Both the position numbers and the translations under genes were made by a program. A stretch of DNA of 64,000 bases from NCBI RefSeq assembly GCF_024055595.1, contig NZ_JAMXOF010000001.1, positions 1,550,001 through 1,614,000 of the forward strand, written 5' to 3'. Origin of the DNA: Mucilaginibacter aurantiaciroseus (lineage in GTDB: Bacteria; Bacteroidota; Bacteroidia; Sphingobacteriales; Sphingobacteriaceae). Below, in pieces: positions 16,090 to 26,711 of the stretch. Within the stretch, counting starts at the first letter, position 1. Each line of letters starts with the position of its first letter. The notes beneath the pieces are model-generated. The model ran no database searches and was not told the DNA's origin. It was given only the letters and a program-made list of their open reading frames with translations.

Positions 16090-17112
16090 ATGAACGAGAA
16101 CCTCGATCCGGATGGCGAAAGCCTATCTCCTGTGGAACGTGATATAGAAAAAGTATTACGGCCGCAGGTATTTGAAGATTTTACCGGTCAGCATAAAATA
16201 ATGGCAAACCTGCGTATTTTTGTACAGGCTGCCCGCCAGCGCGGCGAAGCGCTGGACCATGTATTGCTGCACGGTCCTCCGGGATTAGGCAAAACTACAC
16301 TATCGCACATTATCGCAAACGAAATGGGTGTTGGTATTAAAATAACATCAGGCCCCGTTTTAGACAAGCCGGGGGACCTTGCTGGTTTGTTGACAGGGTT
16401 GGAAACCGGCGACATTCTTTTTATTGACGAGATCCACCGCTTAAGTCCGCTGGTGGAAGAGTACCTGTACTCGGCTATGGAAGATTTTAAGATAGATATT
16501 ATGCTGGAGAGCGGCCCTAACGCCCGCTCGGTACAAATTTCGCTTAATCCTTTTACGCTTGTTGGCGCAACTACACGTTCTGGTTTGTTAACTGCTCCGC
16601 TTCGCGCGAGGTTTGGCATTAACAGCAGGCTGGAATACTATGATGCAAAATTACTAACCACTATTGTGCTTCGTTCGGCTACTATTCTACGCACCCCTAT
16701 CAGTGATGAGGGCGCTTACGAGATTGCCCGCCGCAGCCGTGGTACGCCACGTATTGCAAATGCCCTTTTACGCCGTACACGCGATTTTGCCCAAATAAAA
16801 GGTGATGGTAATATCGACACAACCATTGCCAAGTACGCCCTCAACGCCCTTAACGTTGATGAGCATGGCTTGGACGAGATGGATAACAGGATTCTATCTA
16901 CCATTATTGATAAATTTAAAGGCGGCCCTGTTGGGTTGAAAACCATTGCCACCGCGGTGGGCGAAGAAGAAGGCACTATTGAAGAAGTTTACGAACCGTT
17001 TTTGATTCAGGAAGGCTTTTTAATGCGCACCGCACGTGGCCGCGAGGCTACAGAAAGCGCGTACAAGCACCTTGGCAGAATAAAGCTGGGCGGAAACCCA
17101 TCATTATTTTAA
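16090..17112 (+). CDS. ruvB: Holliday junction branch-migration ATPase RuvB
   Basis: The 340-residue protein has the RuvB core: [11 protein letters not shown] at about 24–34, Walker [10 protein letters not shown] at 62–70, Walker B DEIHRLSP at 113–120, sensor 1 GATTRSGLL, and the arginine-rich [13 protein letters not shown]. The C-terminal winged helix begins at [10 protein letters not shown]. With RuvA it drives branch migration at Holliday junctions, resolved by RuvC. Length and motifs are normal. It is separated from its left neighbour by a hairpin repeat and appears to be transcribed singly. Confidence 0.98.
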   Translation: MNENLDPDGESLSPVERDIEKVLRPQVFEDFTGQHKIMANLRIFVQAARQRGEALDHVLLHGPPGLGKTTLSHIIANEMGVGIKITSGPVLDKPGDLAGLLTGLETGDILFIDEIHRLSPLVEEYLYSAMEDFKIDIMLESGPNARSVQISLNPFTLVGATTRSGLLTAPLRARFGINSRLEYYDAKLLTTIVLRSATILRTPISDEGAYEIARRSRGTPRIANALLRRTRDFAQIKGDGNIDTTIAKYALNALNVDEHGLDEMDNRILSTIIDKFKGGPVGLKTIATAVGEEEGTIEEVYEPFLIQEGFLMRTARGREATESAYKHLGRIKLGGNPSLF

Positions 17113-17276
17113 CAATTCAAATTTACCCACTCTTTTTTTCTGTGATTAATTAATTAAAAATCAATTAATTACAAATGTGTCATTTTTACACGATGTGATA
17201 TTTTTTTAACATTTAAGCATTATTGGATTGCAGTTGTAGTATATTTAGCATTATTTGCCGAAACCAATTACTGCTT

Positions 17277-17864
17277 ATGTCTGACTTGATTTTACCTTGT
17301 GAAAAAGAGTTGCTTTTGAAAGTGGCCGGTGGCGATGAACATGCCTTTAGCGAACTGTTCAATAACCATCACCAGCTTTTAGGTACACACATTTACCGCA
17401 TTACCGATTCTCTTGAATTGGCCGAGGAGGTAGTACAAGATGTATTTTTAAAGATCTGGATGAGCCGCGAAACACTGGTTGATGTTCAAAACTTTAGGGC
17501 GTATTTGTTTGTTATCTCAAAAAACCATGCGTTAAACTGCCTGCGTAAACTGGCAAAAGAACGCGTCCATCAAAAAACTATCGAAGAAAACGCTTTTGCA
17601 CTCATCCCCGAAGAAAATACGGGATTAGACGGATACTATACTTTATTAGACCAGGCCATCGACCACCTACCCCCGCAGCAACAAAAAGTTTACCTGCTAA
17701 GCCGCCACGATCGTTTAAAATATGACGAGATTGCAAACCAAATGGGTCTCTCGCGCGAAACGGTGAAGAAATATTTGCAAGGCGCCACACACTCTATCAC
17801 CAATTTTGTGCAGTCGAACATTGATATTTCGGCTATAATTATATTGGCAGCGATATTTTTTTAA
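17277..17864 (+). CDS. ECF-type RNA polymerase sigma factor of a SusC/D locus
   Basis: Read from ATG 17277 the protein has 195 residues. A longer frame from TTG 17223 adds 18 residues with no sigma-like content and was not used. Region 2 is visible in LFNNHHQLLGTHIYRITDSLELAEEVVQDVFLKIW, and region 4 in LPPQQQKVYLLSRHDRLKYDEIANQMGLSRETVKKYL (helix-turn-helix). The C-terminus is a hydrophobic tail (DISAIIILAAIFF). It is followed by a FecR gene and a SusC with STN domain, the standard trans-envelope signalling arrangement in which the receptor signals through FecR to release sigma and induce the locus. Confidence 0.93.
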   Translation: MSDLILPCEKELLLKVAGGDEHAFSELFNNHHQLLGTHIYRITDSLELAEEVVQDVFLKIWMSRETLVDVQNFRAYLFVISKNHALNCLRKLAKERVHQKTIEENAFALIPEENTGLDGYYTLLDQAIDHLPPQQQKVYLLSRHDRLKYDEIANQMGLSRETVKKYLQGATHSITNFVQSNIDISAIIILAAIFF

Positions 17865-17963
17865 AAAAAACCGCAAAGCAATACCCCCTTTTTTATCTCC
17901 TTTGGTGTCATATAGCAAAAGCTCCCCGGCTTTTTCACACTAGCAATTATTGAACAACATTTA

Positions 17964-19160
17964 ATGAAAACATCCAGGTTAAGGTTAAGATACCTTTTTG
18001 ATCGCTATTATAGCAAAACGGCCACTCCGCAGGAGCGTGACGAACTATTTGCTGTAATTAATGCCGGCGCCAGCGATGAAGAGCTTTCGCTGCTCATTCG
18101 CCAGGCCTGGGATGATCTTAAGCCTGACGCCGCCCTGTTCAATAACGATAAACCCAACCAAATGCTCAGCAATATTTTAGGCGCTGAGGGATTAGGCAAA
18201 CAAGCAAAAAACCGTAACAATATATTTCTTTGGGGCAAAATTGCCGCTGCCGCCATAATGCTGGTAGTATTAACCTTTGGCGTTTACAATTACCTGCACC
18301 CTAAAAAAGCCGCACAACAACCACAAATTGTTAAAGTAAAACGCCCGCATAACGATGCTTTACCCGGCGGCAATAAAGCGGTGTTAACCCTTGCCAATGG
18401 TAAAACCATTGTGTTGGATAATGCGGAGAACGGCACCCTTGCCAAAGAAGGAACAACCTTGGTTAAAAAAACTACAGACGGGCAGGTGATTTATAATACC
18501 AATGCGTTAGCCGGTGCTGAAGCTGCTCCTACCATCAACACTATTAGCACCCCACGCGGTGGCCAGTACCAGGTTGTTTTGCCCGATGGCACCCAGGTTT
18601 GGCTAAACTCGGCATCGTCATTAACCTTCCCAACCCGCTTTACAGGCAAATCGAGGCAGGTAGAAATTACCGGCGAGGCTTATTTTGAGGTTACAAAAAA
18701 CACGTTGATGCCCTTTAAAGTAAAAACCAACCGTGCAGATATAGAAGTTTTAGGTACACACTTTAATGTAATGGCCTATAATGATGAGGCTACCATGAAA
18801 ACCACCCTGCTAGAAGGTGCGGTGAGTATTACCAGTGGCTCTTTCAGCGCACGTTTAAAACCCGGACAGCAGGCGCAGATCAAATCATCGGGCCAAAACA
18901 AGATTATTAACGATGTAGATGTGAACGACGAAACTGCCTGGAAGAACGGTATTTTCCAGTTTAGGGAAGTTGGTATAGATGCCATACTGCGCCAGGCGGC
19001 GCGCTGGTACGATGTGCAGGTTACCTATAGTGGTAAAGTGCCTGATAAGGTATTTACCGGCCGCATATCTCGCAATGTAAAAGCATCAGTTTTGTTAGAT
19101 ATTTTGAAATACACGGGTGTAAACCTGAAGATAGAAGGAAACAAGATAATTGTGCTGTAG
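17964..19160 (+). CDS. FecR-family anti-sigma factor
   Basis: The 398-residue protein has a cytoplasmic N-terminal region (1–88), one membrane segment (about 93–110, GKIAAAAIMLVVLTFGVYNY), a periplasmic FecR domain (STPRGGQYQVVLPDGTQVWL, near 193–290) and a C-terminal DUF4974-like domain (ARWYDVQVTYSGKVPDKVFTG). The N-terminal part would bind the sigma factor encoded about 100 bases upstream; the C-terminal domain would meet the STN domain of the SusC receptor encoded downstream. Confidence 0.94.
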   Translation: MKTSRLRLRYLFDRYYSKTATPQERDELFAVINAGASDEELSLLIRQAWDDLKPDAALFNNDKPNQMLSNILGAEGLGKQAKNRNNIFLWGKIAAAAIMLVVLTFGVYNYLHPKKAAQQPQIVKVKRPHNDALPGGNKAVLTLANGKTIVLDNAENGTLAKEGTTLVKKTTDGQVIYNTNALAGAEAAPTINTISTPRGGQYQVVLPDGTQVWLNSASSLTFPTRFTGKSRQVEITGEAYFEVTKNTLMPFKVKTNRADIEVLGTHFNVMAYNDEATMKTTLLEGAVSITSGSFSARLKPGQQAQIKSSGQNKIINDVDVNDETAWKNGIFQFREVGIDAILRQAARWYDVQVTYSGKVPDKVFTGRISRNVKASVLLDILKYTGVNLKIEGNKIIVL

Positions 19161-19307
19161 CACAAATTGAATTTGCCCAAAAATAATACCAATACATACA
19201 TCAATTATTCACCTCACAAAAACCACTTATGATGAAAGAAATACACCACGCAAGCTAAAAGCATTTGGCGGCCTCGTTTACCCATATTTGGATAAATTAA
19301 GCATAAA

Positions 19308-19342
19308 AAAACCGGGAAGTGTTTCGACTCACTTTCCCGGCT
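19308..19342. terminator. Hairpin between fecR and susC
   Basis: Arms CCGGGAAGTG and CACTTTCCCGG pair with one bulged base around an 8-base loop. The T-run is on the minus-strand side, so forward termination is doubtful. It could instead act as an attenuator or RNA stabiliser ahead of susC. Confidence 0.4.
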
Positions 19343-19414
19343 AAAATGTCTGGGCCCCATAATCATGCAATCGACGAATTGAAAGTTAACGTTTAACCCA
19401 AACACAACAAACTT

Positions 19415-22400
19415 ATGAATTTTAATTCTAAGGCTGTGCCTTTGGCATGGTCTAAACTATCCAAACTAATATTGGTTATGAAACTCACTGCTATTTTAAT
19501 AATTGCAGCCCTTACCAATGTGAGCGCAAAAACATTCAGCCAAACTGTTTCCTTGCGCCAAAAGAACGCTTCTGTAGAAAAAGTTTTACGCCTTATTGAG
19601 AAACAAACGGGCTATCATTTTATGTATGATAAAAACGATGTTTCTAAAGCGGGCGGCATTACTATTGATGTTGATAAGGTAAGCGTAGACCAGGCATTGG
19701 TCATCGCGTTTAAAGATCAGCCCCTTACCTACAAAATTTTCCAGGAAACCATTGTAGTGAAAAAGAAGGATGCTGATAACAACGCTGTAGAAATTAAAGC
19801 TGTTGATATTACCGGTACTGTAAGCGATGCCAAAGGCGCGCTGCCGGGTGTTAATGTAAAGCTTAAAGGTACTACAACAGGTACTACTACCGATGTTACC
19901 GGTAAATATAAACTAAATTTACCCGAAGGCAGCGGCACACTGGTATTCAGCTTTATAGGCTATACCTCGCAAGAGCAGCCAATTAATAACCGTTCAACTA
20001 TTGATGTTTTATTGGTAGAATCGCCTAAAGCACTAAGTGAAGTAGTGGTTGTAGGTTACGGTACCTCTAAACGTGTTGACCTTACCGGATCGGTAGGCAG
20101 CGTTGGTAGCAAGGCTTTGCAAGAAAGGCCGCAAACCAACCTGGAGCAGCAACTTGCCGGTAAAATTGCGGGTGTAAACGTATCATCCAACTCGGGTGCA
20201 CCGGGTGGTGCTACAAAAGTGCGCATCCGTGGTTATACATCACTTAACGCCAGCACAAACCCGCTTTACGTTGTAGATGGTGTTGTTTGGACAGAGGGTG
20301 GTAACTCCATCAACCCTAACGACGTTGAATCTATAGACGTGTTGAAAGATGCATCATCTACCGCTATTTACGGTACACGTGGTGCAAACGGCGTTATTTT
20401 GGTTACCACCAAGCGTGGCACCAGAGGTGGTGCGGGTACAGTAAGTTACGACAGCTATGTAAGCATAAGCAAAATGGCTAAAAAGCTTGGCGTGCTTAAC
20501 GCCAAAGAATTTTTAGCTGTCGAAGATCTGGGGTACGCCAACATCCAAAAATATGACCCTACGGGTTGGGCTGAAGGCAACTATGCCAGTAAAAATCCAA
20601 AACTTATTCGCACGGCGCTTATAGGCAAGCTGTTTGATGCTAACTTGAACCCGCTTTATGATGTAGACTGGCAGGATGCTACTACCCGTACCGCAGTGAG
20701 CCAAAACCATAACCTCGGTTTTACCGGCAGTAGCGACAAGATGAACTACGGTTTCTTTTTAAACTACGCTGATGATCAGGGTATCATCCTAAACAGTTAT
20801 TTAAAACGTTACAACGCGCGTTTAACTTTCGATAACCAAATAAAACCATGGTTAAAAGTTGGCGCTACTTTAAATTACAACGCACAGGAAGGCCGTTTGC
20901 AGGATAATGGAACAGGTGGCAACAACATACCACGTATGTTAGTGGAGATGCCTTCTATTATACCTATCCGTTACCCCGATGGTAGCTACGGTAAACGTAC
21001 CGACTACCCTAATCTTGAAGGTGGCGATAACCCGGTTGCGCAGGCAAAAGAGATAGTTAACCTAACTAAAATTCGTGTGTTTAGTGGTAATACTTATGCA
21101 AACATCAATATTTTACCAAGTTTACAATTCCGCAGCGTATTGGGTGTTACTACATCTGCAAACTATTATCCAAACTCGCAAACAGGCTTGGTAGGTGGTG
21201 CAACCGCAAGCCAGGATTATAGTTCGGCATCGATAAGCGAGGCTAATAATGTTTTCTGGCAATGGTCAAACTACTTTACTTACGATAAAACCTTTGCAGA
21301 TATTCATAAAATAAACCTGGTAGCAGGTTTTGAGCGTCAAAACTTTAAACAAATAGGTTTTGGTGCATCAACAAGCACCTTATCTGATAATTTTTATAGT
21401 TTTTACAATCTTGCCGCAGGTGCAATCCCAGGCATCCCAAGTTCAAACTATGATGCCTGGCAAATGCAATCGTTCTTTGCACGTTTAAACTATAATTTAA
21501 AAGAGAAATACTTACTTACTATAACAGGCCGCCAGGATGGTTCGTCGCGCTTGGGAAAAAACAATAAAAACGGATTCTTTCCTTCGGCAGCATTAGCCTG
21601 GAGAGCATCACAAGAGGCATTCCTTAAGGAAAACAAAACCATATCCGACCTAAAATTCAGATTAAGCTATGGTTTAACCGGCAATACTGAGATTGGTGAA
21701 TACCGTTCAACTGCTAACATCGAAACTACCCCTTATGTATTTGGTGGCCAAGCTATTGGCACACATCAAACAACTATTGGCAACGAAGAACTTGGATGGG
21801 AGAAAAATTCCGAGATTGACTTTGGTGTATCATTGGGTTTATTTAACAACCGTATTAACATCGAGGCTGATGCGTTCATTAAGAAAACACAAGCGCTACT
21901 GCTCGATGCACCAATTCCACAATCAAGCGGGTTTGGAAGTGTGTTTAAAAATATTGGTAAATTGCAAAATAAGGGTATAGAGCTTGCCATTAATACCACA
22001 AATATTAAATCTGAAAACTTTAGTTGGACATCTAACTTCAACATCACATTCCTAAACACCAAGATCTTAGCGCTTGGTCAAAATAATGATGATATTTTCC
22101 TTTCTCCCGGCTTCTTATCAAATTTTAACCTGATGAGGGTTGGTTTATCACCGGGTAGCTTTTATGGTTACACCGTGTTAGGTACATGGAGTACATCAGA
22201 AGCCGCGCAGGCAGCTTCTTACAACGACCTTAAACCGGGTGACCTGAAAATTAAAGATACGAACGGCGACGGTAAGATCACCGCTGATGACCGCGAGGTG
22301 CTGGGTAAATCTACCCCGGATGGCTTTGGTACATTAACCAATAACTTCCGTTATAAAGGCATCGAACTTGGTATAGAGTTACAGTTTAACTACGGTAACC

Positions 22401-22819
22401 AGATCATGAACCTTACCAAGCACTCGGGCCAGGACCGTACAGGCCAGGCTAACAGCTATGCAACGGTATTAGATGCATGGACCCCTGAGCACCAAAATAC
22501 CAATATAGCTGAAACCCGCCCAGCTTATGTAGGTTACCAAACTGAGATCTACTCTACCAAGGTAGAGAACGGCAACTTCATCCGTGGCAGGTCGGTTACT
22601 TTGGGTTACAACTTTTCTGACAATATTTTAAAGAAACTAAAAGTAAGCAGATTAAGAGTTTACGCGCAAGCCCAAAACCTTTTCATTATAACCAAATACA
22701 CCGGTTACGATCCTGAAGTTTCTACTTACAACAATAACAGCAACTTTACCCAGGGCATCCAATTTTACGATTATCCAAAACCAAGGACCTTTTTGCTTGG
22801 TGTGAACGTTAGTTTCTAA
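19415..22819 (+). CDS. SusC/RagA-family TonB-dependent receptor with STN signalling domain
   Basis: The 1134-residue protein has an N-terminal hydrophobic export signal around residues 15–44, then an STN (secretin/TonB N-terminal) domain at about 50–118 (VEKVLRLIEKQTGYHFMYD). A carboxypeptidase-regulatory-like domain follows (ITGTVSDAKGALPGVNVKLK, 130–208), then the plug beginning EVVVVGYGTSKRVDLTGSVG, with VLKDASSTAIYGTRGANGVI, and a long barrel ending in LLGVNVSF with terminal Phe. It takes up glycan fragments with SusD (next gene) using TonB energy, and its STN domain should signal to FecR. The export signal starts well inside the frame, so translation may begin at Met23 (KLTAILIIAAL). Confidence 0.96.
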   Translation: MNFNSKAVPLAWSKLSKLILVMKLTAILIIAALTNVSAKTFSQTVSLRQKNASVEKVLRLIEKQTGYHFMYDKNDVSKAGGITIDVDKVSVDQALVIAFKDQPLTYKIFQETIVVKKKDADNNAVEIKAVDITGTVSDAKGALPGVNVKLKGTTTGTTTDVTGKYKLNLPEGSGTLVFSFIGYTSQEQPINNRSTIDVLLVESPKALSEVVVVGYGTSKRVDLTGSVGSVGSKALQERPQTNLEQQLAGKIAGVNVSSNSGAPGGATKVRIRGYTSLNASTNPLYVVDGVVWTEGGNSINPNDVESIDVLKDASSTAIYGTRGANGVILVTTKRGTRGGAGTVSYDSYVSISKMAKKLGVLNAKEFLAVEDLGYANIQKYDPTGWAEGNYASKNPKLIRTALIGKLFDANLNPLYDVDWQDATTRTAVSQNHNLGFTGSSDKMNYGFFLNYADDQGIILNSYLKRYNARLTFDNQIKPWLKVGATLNYNAQEGRLQDNGTGGNNIPRMLVEMPSIIPIRYPDGSYGKRTDYPNLEGGDNPVAQAKEIVNLTKIRVFSGNTYANINILPSLQFRSVLGVTTSANYYPNSQTGLVGGATASQDYSSASISEANNVFWQWSNYFTYDKTFADIHKINLVAGFERQNFKQIGFGASTSTLSDNFYSFYNLAAGAIPGIPSSNYDAWQMQSFFARLNYNLKEKYLLTITGRQDGSSRLGKNNKNGFFPSAALAWRASQEAFLKENKTISDLKFRLSYGLTGNTEIGEYRSTANIETTPYVFGGQAIGTHQTTIGNEELGWEKNSEIDFGVSLGLFNNRINIEADAFIKKTQALLLDAPIPQSSGFGSVFKNIGKLQNKGIELAINTTNIKSENFSWTSNFNITFLNTKILALGQNNDDIFLSPGFLSNFNLMRVGLSPGSFYGYTVLGTWSTSEAAQAASYNDLKPGDLKIKDTNGDGKITADDREVLGKSTPDGFGTLTNNFRYKGIELGIELQFNYGNQIMNLTKHSGQDRTGQANSYATVLDAWTPEHQNTNIAETRPAYVGYQTEIYSTKVENGNFIRGRSVTLGYNFSDNILKKLKVSRLRVYAQAQNLFIITKYTGYDPEVSTYNNNSNFTQGIQFYDYPKPRTFLLGVNVSF

Positions 22820-22843
22820 TTAAACCATTTTATATATAGTATT

Positions 22844-24346
22844 ATGAAGTTTAACTTAAAAAAATACAGGGCCGGTATATTATTACTAATCCTTACAGCA
22901 TCTGCAAGCAGTTGCAAAAAATACCTCGACGAAGAAAGGAGAGATAATTTTAATACCGCTAACTACTTTACAACCGCTTCCCAAGCGCAAACATTTGTAA
23001 ACGGTATTTACTCATCTTTATACATGTTCCAAAATGGGGATGCCTACGGCGAAAGCCCGTTCATCACTTTAGAACTTTTTGCAGGCCATGCAACAACGCT
23101 TGGGCAAAGTGTGAATAATAAGCAGGTAATAAACCAAACCACAAGCCCAACAAATCCGGGTTTTGAAACAGTGTGGTCAAATAGTTACGCGGCTATAGCA
23201 AATGCTAACGTAGCACTTAAGCGTATCCCGGCTATTGCCATGCCAGATGCTGATAAGAAAAAACTACTTGGCGAAGCGTACTTCCAGAGGGCTTTCTTTT
23301 ACTTTCATTTGGTAAGGTTATATGGCAATGTGCCATTAATAACAGAACCGGTTACCATCACCAGCGAAACCCTTTATCCTGATCGTTCGCCTGTAGCATC
23401 TGTTTATGACTTGATAGTAGCAGACCTTAAAGCCGCAAAAGATTCAGGCTTACCGGCTACGGATCAATTCGGCCGTGTGTCGTTAGGAGCCGTGCGTACA
23501 TTATTAGGCAGCGTTTATTTAACTATGGCGGGGTATCCTTTGCAAAAAACAGAGAATTACGCATTAGCTGCAGCCGAGGTATTGCCTGTTTTAACACAAT
23601 ACAGCTTGTTTAATGATTATGCTTACCTGCATGACAATGCCCATAAAAACCAGGGAGAATTGATTTTCCAGATAAACTACAAAGTGGGTATAATGGAAAA
23701 TGCTATTCCACAATTAACTATACCGTTTAACCTGCAGGTTGGTGCTTATGGCGACCACTTAGGCGCTATGTTACCTACTACCCAATTTATTGCCAGCTAC
23801 CCTGCCGGTGATAAACGTGCTAAAGAAAGGGAATTTTTCTACAGCAGTTATCCAAAAGATAAAGATCCTTCAACGATAATTACTTTTGAAAAACCGGCCC
23901 TTTATAAATTTTTTCATGTAGAAAGTGCATTAGGTAATGGTAAAAGCGACGAAAACTGGACGCTGTTCCGTTTACCCGAAGCTCAGCTAATTTACGCCGA
24001 GGCACAAAACGAAGCAGATGGCGCACCTAATGCAACAGCAATAGGCGCTCTTGAAGCTATTCGCGGCCGCGCGCAACTTACCCCGTACGGCGCTTTATCT
24101 CAAACAGCGTTCCGCGAAGCCGTTTGGAAAGAGCGTTACCTGGAACTTTGCTACGAGGATAAAGCTTATTTTGATATCCAGCGTACGCATAAGATCTACG
24201 TTGTGCCAGGTGGTACATTTGCCGATGCAACATCAACTGCAAACGAGCAGGGTATTACCATGAAAACTCAATACTACCTGTGGCCGATACCACAGCGCGA
24301 GATAAACACAAACCCTAAGTTGAAACAAAATCCAGGGTGGCAATAA
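22844..24346 (+). CDS. SusD/RagB-family surface glycan-binding lipoprotein
   Basis: The 500-residue protein starts with a lipoprotein signal (GILLLILTASASSC, lipidated Cys24) followed by KKYLDEE, the usual SusD beginning. TPR-like helices carry conserved stretches such as LLGEAYFQRAFFYFHLVRLYG, SLGAVRTLLGSVYLTMAGYP and the C-terminal WPIPQREINTNPKLKQNPGW, a hallmark ending. It caps the SusC barrel and binds glycan at the cell surface. It begins 24 bases after susC and is followed by a terminator-like hairpin. Confidence 0.96.
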   Translation: MKFNLKKYRAGILLLILTASASSCKKYLDEERRDNFNTANYFTTASQAQTFVNGIYSSLYMFQNGDAYGESPFITLELFAGHATTLGQSVNNKQVINQTTSPTNPGFETVWSNSYAAIANANVALKRIPAIAMPDADKKKLLGEAYFQRAFFYFHLVRLYGNVPLITEPVTITSETLYPDRSPVASVYDLIVADLKAAKDSGLPATDQFGRVSLGAVRTLLGSVYLTMAGYPLQKTENYALAAAEVLPVLTQYSLFNDYAYLHDNAHKNQGELIFQINYKVGIMENAIPQLTIPFNLQVGAYGDHLGAMLPTTQFIASYPAGDKRAKEREFFYSSYPKDKDPSTIITFEKPALYKFFHVESALGNGKSDENWTLFRLPEAQLIYAEAQNEADGAPNATAIGALEAIRGRAQLTPYGALSQTAFREAVWKERYLELCYEDKAYFDIQRTHKIYVVPGGTFADATSTANEQGITMKTQYYLWPIPQREINTNPKLKQNPGWQ

Positions 24347-24357
24347 TTTTACAATAT

Positions 24358-24386
24358 AAAAGACTGGCAATACTCGCCAGTCTTTT
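24358..24386 (+). terminator. Terminator between susD and the GH92 gene
   Basis: An 11-base perfect stem (AAAAGACTGGC and complement) with a 7-base loop ends in TTTT, 11 bases after the susD stop. The mannosidase may be partly uncoupled from susCD. Confidence 0.75.
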
Positions 24387-24428
24387 ATATTTACTGCCGG
24401 TTTACATCTATTATACTTTAAATCACAA

Positions 24429-26711
24429 ATGAAAAAAAGATTCCTTCTTTTAAGTGCCCTCCTGTTTGCAGCTTCTTCATTTGCACAACAGGTTGCTAAA
24501 GTAACTGACCCTGTTGAATGGATCAATCCGCTGATGGGTACGCAATCAAAATACGACCTGAGTAACGGCAACACCTACCCCGCCATTGCCGTGCCCTGGG
24601 GCATGAACTTTTGGACGCCTACAACAGGTAAAATGGGCGACGGGTGGCAGTACACTTACGATGCCTACAAAATAAATGGCTTTAAACAAACCCACCAGCC
24701 ATCGCCATGGATGAATGATTACGGGCAATTTGCCATAATGCCGGTAACCGGTGAGCTAAAAGTTTCGCAAAAAGGCCGCGAAAGCTGGTTCTCGCACAAA
24801 GCTGAGATTGCAAAGCCATACTACTACAGCGTTTACCTTGCCGCCCATGATGTTACTACAGAGATAACACCTACTGAGCGTAGCGCGCAGTTCAGGTTCA
24901 CTTACCCGCAATCGAACAATTCTTATATTATAGTTGACGCGTTTGATAAAGGATCATACGTAAAAGTTATCCCAGGCGAGAAAAAAATAGTTGGTTACTC
25001 TACCAAATATGCCCGCGGCCCGCTTAAGAACTTTAAGAACTACTTTGTAATTTATGTAGATAAGCCAATTACAACCGCCCAGGTTTACAGTGATACCACT
25101 TTAAAAGACGGTTTAGAACTTGATGCTAAGCACGCTATGGCGGTTATCGGTTTCAAAACTACAAAAGGCGAAAAAGTGAACATGAGGGTAGCCTCATCAT
25201 TCATCAGCATTGAGCAAGCTGAAATAAGCTTGAACAGGGAGATTGGCAAAGATAACTTCGACCAAACCAAACTAAAAGCAAAAGCCGTTTGGAACAAAAC
25301 CTTAAGCAAACTGGCTGTAGAAGGTGGTTCGGTAGAGCAGGTAAAAACATTTTACTCTTGCCTTTACCGCATGCTGTTCTTCCCCAATAAAATGTACGAA
25401 CTGGATGCCAAGAACCAACCGGTACACTGGAGCGCTCAAAACGGACAGATCCTACCGGGTTACAAATTCGCTGGAACAGGCTTTTGGGATACCTTTAGGG
25501 CTTTATACCCGTTCCTGAACCTGGTATACCCATCTATCAATAAAGAGATGCAGGCCGGTTTGGTTAACGATTACAAAGAAGGCGGATGGTTGCCCGAGTG
25601 GAGCAGCCCCGGTTATTCTGACGTAATGGTGGGTAACAACTCTGCTGCTGTAGTATCTGACGCCTACCTGAAAGGTGGTCGCGGATATGATATCCAAACG
25701 CTGTATCAGGCGCTTTTACATGGTGCCAATAATGATGGCCCTAATGCTACCGGCCGCGATGGTGTAGATTACTACAACACATTAGGCTATGTACCATACG
25801 ATGTTAAAATAACCGAGAATGCAGCCCGTACTTTAGAGTACGCTTTCGACGATTTTACTATTTACAAACTGGGCAAGGCATTAAATCGCCCTGCATCTGA
25901 AACAGAAATCTACCGCAAACGCAGCATGAACTATAAAAACCTGTTTGATAAAGAAACAGGTTTAATGCGTGGTAAAAACAAGGATGGTAAATTCCAGTCT
26001 CCGTTCAATCCTTTCAAATGGGGCGATGCCTTTACCGAAGGTAACAGCTGGCACTACACCTGGAGCGTGTTCCACGACATCCAGGGCTTGGTTGACCTGA
26101 TGGGTGGTAAACAAAAATTCAGCGCCAAACTGGATTCAGTTTTCAGCCTTCCTCCTATTTTTGATGACAGCTATTATGGCGAAGTGATTCACGAGATCCG
26201 CGAGATGCAGATTGCCGGAATGGGCCAGTATGCGCATGGTAACCAACCCATTCAGCATATGACCTACCTGTACAACTACTCGGGCGAGCCATGGAAAACC
26301 CAATTGCACGTACGCGATGTGATCAATAAAATGTACCACTCTGCCCCTGACGGTTACTGTGGCGATGAAGATAACGGCCAAACATCTGCCTGGTATGTAT
26401 TTTCGGCAATGGGTTTTTACCCGGTAACGCCTTCTACAGATCAGTACGTTTTAGGTGCACCGCTGTTCAAAAAAGTGATCCTTACCTTAGAGAACGGCAA
26501 AACCGTTACCATTAATGCTGCTAAAAACAGCACAGCAAACAGGTTTGTAACTAGCTTAAGTGTAAATGGCAAACCATATACAAACAACTGGTTAAGCCAC
26601 AAAGCGCTGCAACAGGGGCAAGTTTTAAACTTTAATATGTCGGCTGTACCAAACAAGGCAAGAGGTACAAAAGCGGCAGATGTACCTTATTCACTGTCAA
26701 ATGAGAAGTAA
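24429..26711 (+). CDS. GH92-family alpha-mannosidase
   Basis: The 760-residue exported protein has a signal peptide (RFLLLSALLFAASSFAQ). The N-terminal beta-sandwich starts at VEWINPLMGT with the family phrase AVPWGMNFW. The (alpha/alpha)6 catalytic part contains GTGFWDTFRALYPFLN, the HEIREM motif at about 588–593 (catalytic acid region) and GDEDNGQTSAWYVFSAMGFYPV at about 645–666 (base region; calcium-dependent in known members). GH92 enzymes are exo-alpha-mannosidases, mostly 1,2-linked, acting on fungal mannan or high-mannose N-glycans. It follows susD, suggesting the locus targets mannose-rich glycans. The exact linkage cannot be read from sequence. Confidence 0.96.
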   Translation: MKKRFLLLSALLFAASSFAQQVAKVTDPVEWINPLMGTQSKYDLSNGNTYPAIAVPWGMNFWTPTTGKMGDGWQYTYDAYKINGFKQTHQPSPWMNDYGQFAIMPVTGELKVSQKGRESWFSHKAEIAKPYYYSVYLAAHDVTTEITPTERSAQFRFTYPQSNNSYIIVDAFDKGSYVKVIPGEKKIVGYSTKYARGPLKNFKNYFVIYVDKPITTAQVYSDTTLKDGLELDAKHAMAVIGFKTTKGEKVNMRVASSFISIEQAEISLNREIGKDNFDQTKLKAKAVWNKTLSKLAVEGGSVEQVKTFYSCLYRMLFFPNKMYELDAKNQPVHWSAQNGQILPGYKFAGTGFWDTFRALYPFLNLVYPSINKEMQAGLVNDYKEGGWLPEWSSPGYSDVMVGNNSAAVVSDAYLKGGRGYDIQTLYQALLHGANNDGPNATGRDGVDYYNTLGYVPYDVKITENAARTLEYAFDDFTIYKLGKALNRPASETEIYRKRSMNYKNLFDKETGLMRGKNKDGKFQSPFNPFKWGDAFTEGNSWHYTWSVFHDIQGLVDLMGGKQKFSAKLDSVFSLPPIFDDSYYGEVIHEIREMQIAGMGQYAHGNQPIQHMTYLYNYSGEPWKTQLHVRDVINKMYHSAPDGYCGDEDNGQTSAWYVFSAMGFYPVTPSTDQYVLGAPLFKKVILTLENGKTVTINAAKNSTANRFVTSLSVNGKPYTNNWLSHKALQQGQVLNFNMSAVPNKARGTKAADVPYSLSNEK

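Noticed and set aside
17223..17276. Longer sigma-factor start at TTG 17223
   Set aside because: The extra 18 residues have no sigma-like content and the ATG at 17277 fits the family start.
19308..19342. Standard forward terminator between fecR and susC
   Set aside because: The T-run is on the wrong strand and the stem has a bulge, so it is listed with low confidence only.
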